NCBI GenBank assembly: GCA_951799405.1
Contig: OX637363.1
Span: 1,922,001-1,986,000, forward strand
Length of the DNA stretch: 64,000 bases
Reading direction: 5' to 3'
DNA from: Agapetus fuscipes
Taxonomy: Eukaryota; Arthropoda; Insecta; Trichoptera; Glossosomatidae
In this document: piece after piece, positions 55,001 through 63,042 of the stretch
Position numbering within the stretch: position 1 is the first letter of the stretch
How the letters are laid out: each line of letters opens with the position of its first letter
Position numbers and translations under genes: made by a program
Notes under the pieces: generated by a model
The model's input: the letters and a program-made list of their open reading frames with translations, nothing else
Databases searched by the model: none
Told to the model about the DNA's origin: nothing

Positions 55001-57116
55001 TGGCGCTTGTAGCTACGATCAAGCTCGTACACCTCTGCGGCACCACAACAAGTGTCTAGAATCTAGGGAGTTTTCCGCACAGGATCTATCAGAGTGCCCT
55101 TGCGGCGCCAGCTCCCAGGACGTGCCTCATATATTATGGTACTGTCCATTGCGACACTCTGATCGGGTTGCGCTCCTTGCTGCAGTACGGCCGGCCATTG
55201 GCCCAGTCGGTTACGCAGACTTTGTTGCTACAAAATCAAATTTCTCCGCTTTTGAGCGATTTTGCGCTTCATTTTGCCAAGCTGCATCCGCAGCGGATTC
55301 ACAGTAATCCTGTCCTTAGATTTAAATTATTATTATTTCGTATTATGTGTATCATTATTCACGCTACTCGTGATCTAGCAACAATCCCACAAGGAGTGCC
55401 ACCCGAGGTATGCTATTAGCTTCAGTAACATCGAACCATTTACTTTTAGAGTCATGGGCACGCCTCTGACCTAGAGGTTCTTGTTTTGTCGTGCCGTTGC
55501 TTTCACTTCACGGGAAGGCCTTTCGCCACTTGAGAAAATATATAGCTTTGCATGAGCGTCCATGTGCTGTGGGTCCTTCTGACACATACATACAGGACGG
55601 GTACGAGGAGGGTTTGAGCATAATGTGTAAAAAAAAAATAATCAAAAATATATCTATAATCTAAGTTGCAAGGATATATTCATTCAAAGCTCTCACATGT
55701 ATGCCCACAAACAAACACGTGTAGTTCGGTGGTCAGCCTCATACCAACCTATAAGTCAAGGAATACGAGTAATAAATAACATTTAAGTATAAAAAAAACA
55801 ACAAAATCTTAAAAATAAATCTATACAAAAAAAGTCAAAAATTTCTTATGCAAAAAATGTAGCAAACTAATAAACCAACATTACAAATCAGCATTGCAGA
55901 TAAGCCGCCACTTCTTCCTGTCCTTGCATACTTTTAGGATCTCTTTAAAAAAAAACATATTTTTAAATATAAATATCGATTTAGTGAGTACAGTGGTTTG
56001 TTTTATCTTTAAGTAAGTAGAATCCAAAAGTTGATATCAGTATTCGTAAAACTGAATGTTTTTTTTTTTATTATTTCAGGTCACTATAGTGTTTTAGAAC
56101 CAGATGGCTCAGTTCGATCAGTAGACTATACCGCGGATTCAAAACGCGGATTCAATGCTGTTGTAAAAACAGAAGGACCAAACGTGCATCCAGTCCCAGA
56201 AGAAACTCCTGTCTCCGTCATCAACCAGAAGCACATAAGCCTTCAAAATAAGAAGAAATCAGTCTCAATGGAAGAAACTAGAACCAAACAAATGTTCTCT
56301 AATCCCGATTTGAAGAATTTAATGTACAGTGATATTTTCAAGTCATCCAAAGAACCGGCCGATTTCCGTTTGGGGTCGGATTTGAAACTGACACCAACAT
56401 ATCCTAAATTCAAAGAATCAGCAATTGTAGAGGTCAAACCGTTCAATTACAAACTAGAAAGTAAGAAACAACAAAAATTTGAAACTGCGCCTCTGAAGTT
56501 GAGCGAATTTTCAAGTTACTATCCAAACAATCAAAAAACACCTGATTTTGAATTTGAGAAACTAAAAAAACCTGATGTAATTGAGTATGATACATTTAAA
56601 AACTACGATTTTGGTGAGTCGAAAGGCCAATTTGAAAGAAACAAATTTTCTGAACCTGAAATCATAGAGACAGGCTTCCAACCGATTGGTTCCACATTTG
56701 GTGACAGCAGTGTGATCAAAGAGAAGCCAGCACCTTCAACATTTGAAAACTTCAATTACGACTTGATACAATCAAAGCCTGTTTATGGTACACCGAAACC
56801 TTACGAGAGACCAAAGAAGAAGCCTTTTACAACTCCTGGATTGTCGCATTATGCTACTAACGGTTTTCCTAAAGCTCGTTACACTCCTAGTCAAAAGAAT
56901 AGAAAGCCCGATTATTCTAGATACTTTAACAATGGAAATTCCAACAATAAAGTTGTAACAAATAGTAAGAATAGTCCAGGACCTGTTTTGTTCCCAATGG
57001 AAGACAGCGAGATGAGTCCAGCTCAGAAGGCAGCATCCACTAGGATAATAAGAACGCTTTTAAATCAAGGCGGATATGGAATGAGATACTCGTCAAAGCA
57101 AATAGGATATTTCTGA
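42535..57116 (+). CDS. CP2: RR-2 cuticular protein with long tail (4 exons, 409 aa)
   Basis: Predicted secreted chitin-binding cuticle protein, paralogue of CP1. Coding exons are 42535-42549 (MWIYK), 47664-47744, 52060-52156 and 56080-57116; 1230 nt in all, with GT-AG introns. The 15-nt first exon was chosen because it follows a TATA promoter, ends at GTAAGG in phase 0 and gives a sound signal peptide with exon 2 ([19 protein letters not shown]). The RR-2 domain spans about residues 37-97: [41 protein letters not shown]. Exon 3 is 97 nt, as in CP1. The roughly 290-residue tail is rich in Lys, Pro, Phe and Tyr without obvious repeats, ending [16 protein letters not shown]; such tails may carry cross-linking sites. 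Exons 2-4 are secure; exon 1 is an inference. Introns of 5.1, 4.3 and 3.9 kb are repeat-filled. Confidence 0.88.
42598..42845 (+). mobile_element. LINE-C 3' region in CP2 intron 1
   Basis: Ends GGTTAGATTAGATTAGGG, starting about 50 bp after the CP2 exon 1 donor. Confidence 0.8.
42845..43503 (+). mobile_element. B-C4 composite, right arm of inverted pair
   Basis: SINE-B (42847-43165; head GTTCAGTTGGTAGAG, GGTTCGAATCCC), then an A-rich junction into the C4-type LINE-C region (43190-43503). Mirror of 41547-42205. Confidence 0.78.
43504..43794. other. CP2 intron 1, nothing recognised
   Basis: AT-rich. GTTTGAGGTTGAATGC near 43510 weakly continues the inverted repeat. Confidence 0.35.
43795..44030 (-). 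mobile_element. LINE-C 3' region, old copy
   Basis: Tail ATCTTTAATCTCAG. Ends at the AGTCAAAGAATAC boundary. Confidence 0.75.
44031..44786. other. CP2 intron 1; repeat M inside
   Basis: 44590-44745 is repeat M in reverse to 490-620. A 76-codon frame at 44326-44556 has no recognisable family. Confidence 0.4.
44787..45075 (+). mobile_element. SINE-A, near full length
   Basis: Intact A-box-like TAGTTCAGTGG and B-box-like GGTTCGAATCC, own tail, no ATT repeats. Confidence 0.85.
45076..45437. other. CP2 intron 1, nothing recognised
   Basis: Only a faint LINE-C tail-like patch near 45340. Confidence 0.3.
45482..46324 (+). mobile_element. LINE-D inside SINE-B, itself split by SINE-E
   Basis: RT C-terminal frame 45482-45735 ([19 protein letters not shown]), break, then 46036-46215 ([19 protein letters not shown]), 3' UTR and poly(A) 46312-46324. 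Confidence 0.88.
45740..46030 (+). mobile_element. SINE-E inside LINE-D
   Basis: Complete head (GTGGGCCAAGAGGGCTGATC, GGTTCGATCCCC) and body, with an A-run of about 28. AAGGT at 45735-45739 and 46031-46035 is the target duplication; the LINE-D reading frame continues across it. Confidence 0.9.
46536..46784. other. Hammerhead-like motif in CP2 intron 1
   Basis: Reverse strand 46687-46655 reads CTGAAGACGTTAG ... CTAAAGAAACGTCG, the same layout as repeat G and 57245-57279. No gene seen. Confidence 0.3.
46787..47549. mobile_element. Element H: 763-bp palindromic transposon
   Basis: Two arms of about 320-345 bp, AGAGCCCTACATACCC ... GGGTATGTAGGGCTCT, separated by a roughly 61-bp unit present twice (47105 and 47166). 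Flanked by TA on both sides (46785, 47550), as for Tc1/mariner-type MITEs. Ends 114 bp before CP2 exon 2. A single-arm copy is in CP1 intron 1. Confidence 0.85.
47755..48242 (-). mobile_element. A-B composite SINE (deletion subfamily)
   Basis: SINE-A head at 48242, junction CTTTTTACGAGCTTGG near 48015, SINE-B end at 47757. It carries the same roughly 70-bp loss as 7056 and 11178. Confidence 0.85.
48245..48482 (+). mobile_element. L2-like LINE C-terminus and 3' hairpin
   Basis: Frame 48268-48438: [21 protein letters not shown], then RRGLKKLLF and stop. The hairpin 48414-48453 overlaps the stop. Tail of CAT/ATC repeats. Confidence 0.82.
48483..48885. other. CP2 intron 2, nothing recognised
   Basis: AT-rich. 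Confidence 0.35.
48886..49080 (+). mobile_element. Repeat G start joined to RTE-like RT
   Basis: 48886-48935 is the repeat G beginning. 48936-49080 encodes [20 protein letters not shown] ... RARWIG, typical of RTE/BovB-type RT. Confidence 0.75.
49097..49335 (+). mobile_element. A-F SINE, 5'-truncated
   Basis: SINE-A body, junction GACCAAGCTCGTACACCTC, LINE-F end and A-run of about 20. Confidence 0.85.
49336..49469 (+). mobile_element. L2-like LINE 3' end
   Basis: Encodes [17 protein letters not shown] residues. Hairpin 49407-49443, then CAT repeats. Confidence 0.7.
49469..49690. repeat. Repeat G inverted pair
   Basis: Arms 49469-49562 (+) and 49596-49690 (-), about 95 bp each with few mismatches around a 33-nt spacer; would fold into a strong hairpin. 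Confidence 0.8.
49740..49985 (+). mobile_element. LINE-C 3' region
   Basis: Starts exactly at TTCCTTGACTTATAGGTTGG and ends TTGCAACTTAGATTAGAT. Confidence 0.85.
50143..50243 (-). mobile_element. SINE-B fragment
   Basis: CGAATGGAACCTATTTATTT to CTCCCGAGGGGGCTGG. Confidence 0.7.
50244..50729. other. CP2 intron 2, nothing recognised
   Basis: An 88-codon reverse frame at 50310-50576 has no recognisable features. Confidence 0.35.
50737..51059 (+). mobile_element. SINE-B, complete with target duplication
   Basis: ATTCATA at 50730-50736 and 51060-51066. Defines SINE-B as about 323 bp, from GTCTGGTCGATAGCTC to TTAGATGCGTTTTT. Confidence 0.9.
51242..51570 (-). mobile_element. SINE-B, full length
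   Basis: Reverse copy with tail AACGCAACTAAGC at the left and the head ending CAACCGGAC at the right. Confidence 0.88.
51634..51778. repeat. 65-bp-arm hairpin in CP2 intron 2
   Basis: TTTTTTAGTTGGTTATTCAA ... AATTTCAC is inverted with only about four mismatches around a 15-nt loop. ACTAATATTTTAT occurs at 51581-51593 and 51778-51790. Confidence 0.75.
52317..52835 (+). mobile_element. LINE-C (ATTATAG-tail variant) in CP2 intron 3
   Basis: RT C-terminus 52317-52458 (nearly identical to 1550-1687), 3' region and GATTATA repeats. It begins 160 bp after exon 3. Confidence 0.88.
52837..54620 (+). mobile_element. LINE-C3, longest RT, split by a CR1-like LINE
   Basis: Frame 52846-53457 covers the RT from [11 protein letters not shown] through the catalytic box, here YADG instead of YADD, to the GSEAW segment. 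It continues to 53565, breaks, and resumes at 54379 ([24 protein letters not shown]), ending with GTTACAG repeats. Catalytic Asp loss and stops make it inactive. Confidence 0.87.
53566..54378 (+). mobile_element. CR1-like LINE end nested in LINE-C3
   Basis: C-terminal codons to the stop at 53976 ([16 protein letters not shown], then [13 protein letters not shown]), about 390 bp of 3' UTR with AATAAAG, and a TTATGAA repeat tail. Confidence 0.8.
54851..55085 (+). mobile_element. A-F SINE, 5'- and 3'-truncated
   Basis: Starts in the B-box region (GGATCCCGGTGG), junction AAGCTCGTACACCTCTGCGG. The LINE-F part has a short internal loss and no poly(A). Confidence 0.8.
55083..55420 (+). mobile_element. 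LINE C-terminus with Cys-His knuckle
   Basis: Frame to 55307 with [19 protein letters not shown], the same type of knuckle as LINE-Z but a different family. Confidence 0.65.
55421..55649. repeat. CP2 intron 3; repeat N copy 2 inside
   Basis: 55568-55625 (GGGTCCTTCTGACACATACA ... GAGGGTTTGAGCATA) matches 34405-34490 in reverse. The rest is unrecognised. Confidence 0.55.
55650..55937 (-). mobile_element. LINE-C (ATTATAG-tail variant), internally deleted
   Basis: Tail CTATAATCTAAG. Most of the 3' region is lost between GTGTAGTTC and GGTGGTCAGCC. It extends into the last RT codons. Confidence 0.8.
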
Positions 57117-57447
57117 ATTATTTAATATTTAAAAAAGTTTAAAACTTTAATTTTCTTTTTGATGGCCGGTCTTAATAGTAAACAAATGGTTTTTGAGTTC
57201 TTTCGGGTTTGACCATGTTCTATATGCAGCTCCTACATCTACCGACGTTTCGCTTTCACGAGCAGAAAGCATCTTCTAGGCGAGTTATAAAAGCGCCGTG
57301 GTGGTCTTCCTTGTTTTCGCAAATAGAACACGGTCAAACGTGAAAGAGCACAAAAAACGATTTATTTATTATTTATTATTTGTTATGTTTTTTATATCCC
57401 ACCAATATTATTTTGGTTCCTTTAAGAAAAGACTAGAAGCAAGGATT
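57117..57447. other. CP2 downstream sequence with hammerhead-like motif
   Basis: No AATAAA close to the stop. On the reverse strand 57279-57245 has CTAGAAGAT, a GCTTTC/GAAAGC stem and GAAACG. It belongs to a repeat-like segment from about 57175 to 57350. Confidence 0.35.
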
Positions 57448-57645
57448 CTAATCTAATATAATCTAAGTTGCAAAGATATTACATTGGAGATTCATATTAC
57501 ATGCATTCTCACAACCAGACACGTTCAAGTTCGCGCTTGCACATGCCGCATGTGAACCTACAACATAAAAACCAAATCTCAAATGGACATACACCCTGCA
57601 ACTCTTGCCGTCCTTCCCTGAAACAGGGGTGACATTGGCAAAGTG
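57448..57645 (-). mobile_element. LINE-C 3' region
   Basis: TCTAATATAATCTAAG tail, ending at GACATTGGCAAAGTG. Confidence 0.8.
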
Positions 57646-57833
57646 ATTGATTGGCGAAATTTCTATTTTTTATGTTTCAATTAATATACCGATACCTCAA
57701 AGGTAAAACTAAATAAGTGACATATCAAGCTAAAATGGGTTTCTCAGATAAATACACAAATTTTCCCTTTTTTCTATACGAGAGAAAACTTAACAAAATG
57801 TGAAAATCCTGTAGTTTAGACGTTGTTCATGAA

Positions 57834-58060
57834 CTATAATCTATAATCTAAGTTGCAAGGATATAATATTAACATTCAAAGTTCAAATAAAATGCATGCC
57901 CACACACAAACACATGTAAGTTTGCGCAAACCTCAAATGAACATAAACCCTGCAACTTTTGCCGACTTTCGCTGAAACAGGGGTAGCATTGGCAAAATTA
58001 ACCATTTTTTAACAGTATGGGTGGTCAGCCTTATACAAACCTATAAGTCAAGGAATTAGA
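57834..58060 (-). mobile_element. LINE-C 3' region inside element O
   Basis: CTATAATCTATAATC tail at left; ends at the recurrent boundary GTCAAGGAATT. Confidence 0.82.
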
Positions 58061-58280
58061 GGTAAAACTGAATAAGTGAAATTAAGCTAACATGGGTTTC
58101 TTAGATACCTAAATGCGCCTTGTTTCCTTTTTCTACTAAAGAAAACACTCAAAATTGTACAGATCCTGGAGTTTAGGAGTTCGTCATGAGCACTTCTTTA
58201 TAATTAGTTCACTTAATATGAAAAGTACCCCCAATAAAATATTATATCCGCAAATTCTCAAATCAGCGAATCAGCACTTA

Positions 58281-58570
58281 GGGGCTTTCCATATTATATT
58301 ACGTCATTCGCACTAATGGGGGGGTTATCTGGTCTGCGGATGATGGCAAATGATGTACGAGTACCAAAAGTGACGTCGTTCTTGTAAATACTAATTTCTA
58401 CAAAATATACAAAATATTTTGTAAGTAATATAACATTATTAATAATTAAGCTCATCCATTATTACAGCAAGAGGGGGGGGGGTTATTAGATAATGACTAT
58501 AGGATGATTGTAAGGGGGGGGGGGGGTCGAAAATCGGCCAAAACCGATGACGTAATTTATGAACGGGCCC
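58281..58570. mobile_element. MITE P inside element O
   Basis: GGGGCTTTCCATATTATATT and AATTTATGAACGGGCCC are inverted ends with shared TTACGTCAT. TTA at 58278-58280 and 58571-58573. Two G-runs inside. Confidence 0.75.
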
Positions 58571-58731
58571 TTATCAGTTTTACCTTTTGAACACTTCCTT
58601 ATAATAAGTTCACTTATAATGAGTTCACTTACGATGAGAAGTTGCATGTAATAAAATGTTTTATCCCCGTTTTCTGAAATCAGTGAATCAGCACTTATTC
58701 AGTTTTACCTTTAAGGTGGCGATATGGTTTT

Positions 58732-59737
58732 ATCGATATAATTTTATTAATTATAAATTGATATTTAACGCTCTGCGTTGGTTTTCTGAGTTTATTAAAT
58801 AAGTTTTTCGAAAAGTCCCTACACCTAATTTTAAATAAAAAATATCAAAGGTCTCGTTTTTATGTACGTAGTTGTAAATAGTTTTTTTCTCATAAAAACT
58901 TAATAAATCATTTAAAAGCCCCATAATTCTTATTTTCAGATTGTTTTATAGATTCATGGTTGTAAAAACTTGAATTTCCATTCATGATAAATCTTGGAAA
59001 TTTTACTGGTTTAGCCCTGCATGGGTTACAAAATATTTTGAATTGATTTTGTATAAAAATAGATTAAAAGTATATTTTTAAGTGTTGTTCTAGGAATTGT
59101 TATTAGTTGTGTAATAAAAAAAAAAACTTTGTAAATGCTGTATTATTTTAATTCACTTCGTTACAAATTGTAGAAATTATTATTATTTTTTAAATAATGT
59201 TTTAGTTTTTAAATTGAGAATAAAAACATCAACGCATACGAGACCTGAAAAACGTATTACGTTGTATGTATTTATTTCGTTTAGCCAGGACTCAAACCAA
59301 AATTATTATTTATTAAAAGCTTTACTGTTGTACCGCAAGATGCCATTCCTTTCAATTGCCATATAATTTAGATCTTGCTACCAACAGTAGGTACCATCTG
59401 ATCGTACACATAAAACAATGATATAAAACAAGAAAGAACTTAATTATTTTTATTGTTGAAAATGATTACGCCTTATTGAGAGCCATTTTATATCGATGGA
59501 AATATAGGCCAGTCATTGTTAAAGTCATTGTGCTTGATTTTCAAGGCTAGAGAATTATATTTATTTGTAAGAATTATAGAATGGAAACCAACTACAAAGA
59601 ATTGAAGCCGATGAAATAGGAAAAAGGTATGTATAGCAATTTAATTCACATCAAAAGACACACCAGGGTGTGTCCTGACCTCCTTTATCAACAACTGTTT
59701 GTATGACGCCCTCTTCTTCAGTCCCTTAGGTAGGTAC
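58732..59737. other. No gene seen; possible distal CP2 3' UTR
   Basis: AT-rich. AATAAA motifs near 59083 and 59219 could serve CP2 only if its UTR spans the repeats. No evidence either way. Confidence 0.3.
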
Positions 59738-60318
59738 TCACGCAACTAAGCTACATATGTAGTGGTTACACTACATATGTAGCTACACTACATAGTGGTT
59801 ACATATCAAATGAAACTCAAAAAACATGAATGTTGGGAAATCACGTTTGAAGTTCAGACAACCAGTACCTACAACTTGCATGGGATGAAAAAGGCGGCCG
59901 ATGTTTTATCTCAGTCATATTCGTCCAAATTGAACGGTTGTCGCATTCTACCTATTCTTCTCACATTTTTCTTGCGTTTTATTACAAAATCTCGATTTTC
60001 CCAATTTTCGAGTTATTTCTCTTTATTATTAAACGTGCGATATGTAGCTTAGCTTCTTACCTGCGTTATACCCAAAAGGGTTGCGATTCGGGACCTATTT
60101 ATTTTTACGGGTTAGGGGGCCGGCCTCACACCTACCCCTTTTAGTTGAAGTGGGGGTCTCGTGGGGCTGGTTATCATTTTTTGTCTGAGAAATAACTTGT
60201 CGGTATTTATTGTGGGTTTGAATAAATAGACCCCAAAACGGAATATCAAGACACCCTCGATGGAGATCGAACCTTTGCACTCGGCATGAAATGCAAGCAT
60301 TCTACCAAATGAGCAACG
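59738..60318 (-). mobile_element. SINE-B, diverged and interrupted
   Basis: CGCAACTAAGCTACATATGTAG at 59738-59760 and the main body 60038-60318. ACTACATATGTAGC-type units are duplicated near 59755-59800, and an unclassified stretch lies between. Confidence 0.65.
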
Positions 60319-60599
60319 AAAAAAACGAGAAATTTCGTTTTCTTCTTCTTTTAAACGGTGAGTTCCCACGTTGCATATGGGCGCCAGTGTTTGAGATAAA
60401 CACAAGTTGAAAGATGTTGACACAAATACCAGAGAAAAGTAACTATACAAAATGACATGCCACTGTCCTCTAAGTGGTAGCAATTATGAATAAATTATGC
60501 CATGGCGGAAAATTAGAGACAGGCCATGGTTACACAACATGGAGCCATAAAAGACGCGTGCACGTCGATATATATCGCAAATATGCGCTCAAACTGATG
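60319..60599. other. No gene seen
   Basis: Unclassified. Confidence 0.3.
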
Positions 60600-60701
60600 A
60601 TCTTTTTTGATCAAAAGTCCCAAAATTTCTACAGCAACGGGATCATGTCTCTACCTACAAGTTGGCAGATAGTCTACAAACAAAATGGCACATATGTCTA
60701 A
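60600..60701 (+). pseudogene. Mariner/Tc1-type transposase C-terminal scrap
   Basis: Encodes FYSNGIMSLPTSWQIVYKQN then GTYV and a stop, resembling the F-x-x-GI-x-x-LP-x-x-W-x-x-V ... NG-x-Y end of mariner transposases. No upstream transposase is recognisable. A LINE-C inserted at its stop codon. Confidence 0.45.
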
Positions 60702-61242
60702 TCTAATCTAATCTAATCTAAGTTGCAAAGATATGTTACATTGGAGATTCACATTACATGCATTCTCACAACCAGACACGTACAAGTTCGCTTTTGCACA
60801 TGCCTCATGTGAACCTACAACATAAAAACCAAATCTCAAATGGGCATACACTCTGCAACTCTTGCCGTCCTTCCCTGTAACAGGGGTGACATTGGCAAAG
60901 TGAACCATTTTTACAGCATGGGTGGTCAGTCGCATACTAACCTATAAGTCTAAAGAACATACCCGACAAATGACATTTTATAAATCAGTAAATAATAATA
61001 TCATCAAAACTAAACAGAAAACAAATTCCAATTTAACAAACCCTAGCCGCCAACATTACAGATGAACCGTCATTTCTTTCTGTCCTTACATACTTCTTTC
61101 ATTTCCTCCAGAGTCATAACCTTTTTCATACAGGCTCTTCTTTTATTATGACTCTGGATATTCCATTCATTCGCAATTTCGGATAATTGGTCCATCCATA
61201 CCTTTCTCGGTCTTCCATTATCACGACATCCATCTATTCTTG
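60699..61242 (-). mobile_element. LINE-C with 8-bp target duplication
   Basis: CATATGTC at 60691-60698 and 61243-61250. TCTAA tail at left, 3' region, RT C-terminus (reverse of GRGRPRKV-type codons, partly changed) at right. Confidence 0.88.
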
Positions 61243-61250
61243 CATATGTC

Positions 61251-61665
61251 TAATCTAATCTATTCTAATCTAAGCTGCAAAGATATATATCATTTAAGAT
61301 TTATATTAAATGCATTCCCACAAGCAGATATGTATAATTTCGCGCTAACACATGCCGCATGTGGACCTACAATATAAAAACCCAATCTCAAATGAACATA
61401 AGCCTTGCAACTCTTGCCGTCCTTCCCTGAAACAGGGGTGACATTGGCAAAGTGAACTAATTTTTTATATTATGGGTGGTCAGCCGCATAACAACCTATA
61501 AGTCAAGGAACATACATGACAAATTACATTTTTTTAAATCAAGAAATAACAATATATACATGGACATAAAAAACTAAATCATAAAACCAATTTCACTTTA
61601 ACAAACCCTAGCCGCCAACATCACAGATCAACCGCCATTTCTTTCTATCCTTGCATACTTCTTTC
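61251..61665 (-). mobile_element. Second LINE-C at the same site
   Basis: Its TCTAA tail starts immediately after the second CATATGTC. Includes the last RT codons and stops near CATACTTCTTTC. Confidence 0.85.
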
Positions 61666-61794
61666 TGTAATTAAATGTACTGTAATTAAATGTAAATTAA
61701 CCGGAATTTTAATATAAAATGCGAAGAAACTTTTTCCCCGACCTATTATGTTGTAAAGTCACTCTGAAGTCGCATCAGGCAGCCCATGTGACAG

Positions 61795-62462
61795 AGGTAC
61801 CTCCTCATAAGGACATAGGAAGTTACCCTCAGTTCATGCACCATGAAGAACTGCTTCAGAAAACTGGATTCAGGCGCTCAGAAACTAGGCGCAACTCTGG
61901 ATGAATGCATGAAGTATGTAAGGTCAGAAGGAAATGGTGGTTGACCTGAAATGTTGGCGGCTGGGACTTGGATTTTTAAATTAAAATTTTGTATTCTGTG
62001 TTTGTTTTGATGTTTATACATATTATTATTTGTGATTTCAAAAATTGTAAGTTATTATGTAAGAGTTGCAGGGCTTATGTTCATTTGAGGTTTGGATTTT
62101 ATTTGTAAGTACATAATCAGCATTTGTAAGCGCGAACTACACGTGTTTGTTTGTGGGCATACATCTGAGAGCTTTGAATGAATATATCCTTGCAATTTAG
62201 ATTATAGATTATAGATAGATTGTATATGTACCTTGATTTATAGATTCTGATCCCCCATGTTGTAGAAAATGTTTCACTTTGCCAATGCCACCTCAGTTTC
62301 AGGGAAGGTCGGTAAGAGTTGCAGGGTGTATGTTCATCTGAGATTTGTGTTATAATGTTGCATTTTCACATGCGACTAGTGCACGTGTCTGCTTGTGAGA
62401 ATGCATATAATGCGAATCCCCAATTCTATATATCTTTGCAAGTAGGATTAGATTAGATTAGG
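61795..62462 (+). mobile_element. LINE-D scrap and three LINE-C pieces in series
   Basis: 61795-61893 LINE-D ([18 protein letters not shown]). 61894-62050 LINE-C RT end. 62057-62220 ATTATAG-type 3' end. 62225-62462 TTAGAT-type 3' region starting at ACCTTGATTTATAG. Confidence 0.78.
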
Positions 62463-62768
62463 TTATTCAGATGGAGCTAAGTTGTCAAAAATTTAAGTTG
62501 CGTTATAAATATGTCAAGCGTGACAATAATCCCCCTCCATGCAGCTTATATAAAAGACCTTTGATAAATTGCGTGCTGATTTTATCTACAGATAAATCAC
62601 AGTGCCCAGCAATACGTTATTAATATAATTATCAGCATTATTTTCTAAGTTGTGTCAGAAAATAATGTCTAGTCGGACAAAGTATACGGCAGGAAAATAT
62701 AAAATAATTATTATGGATTAGGAGACAACAATAGACTTAAAAAATCTTTAAAAAAAAACCTACATTAC
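62463..62768 (+). promoter_or_regulatory. Candidate TATA promoter, no gene found
   Basis: A strong TATATAAAAG box at 62547-62556 in non-repeat DNA, and a perfect 11-bp inverted repeat CATTATTTTCT/AGAAAATAATG at 62636-62667. No coding exon is visible before the window ends. Confidence 0.3.
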
Positions 62769-63039
62769 ACGAGTCGTATAACTGCAAACGCAGTCATCTC
62801 CAAATTTTATGATTTTTGAGATAATTATTGAATTTGATTCTGCCTAGTGTAACAAATCATTTGCTGTGTGCAATGTGATGAAAACCTCACTTAATCCTTC
62901 GTAATTTTATTTGAAAAAGTATGATTTCGTGCAAACGCCGTCATCTCCAACTGGTTCCAAATTGCGTTCAAAACACAAGTTTATTTTTCTCAAAATCATC
63001 GCGTAAGGAGTTGACGGCGTTTGCATTTATACGACTCGT
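62769..63039. mobile_element. MITE Q
   Basis: ACGAGTCGTATAACTGCAAA and its inverted partner ending ATTTATACGACTCGT, continuing about 50 bp with changes. A third internal GCAAACGCCGTCATCTCC is near 62932. Confidence 0.75.
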
Positions 63040-63042
63040 ACT

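Larger units (their letters stand above)
57686..58731. mobile_element. Element O: inverted-repeat transposon with nested insertions
   Basis: ACCTCAAAGGTAAAACT near 57695 and its inverse AGTTTTACCTTTAAGGTGGCG near 58708 bound the element. Internal units repeat (57698, 58062; 58188, 58608). It contains the LINE-C and element P below. A further end is at 63151-63187. Confidence 0.65.
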
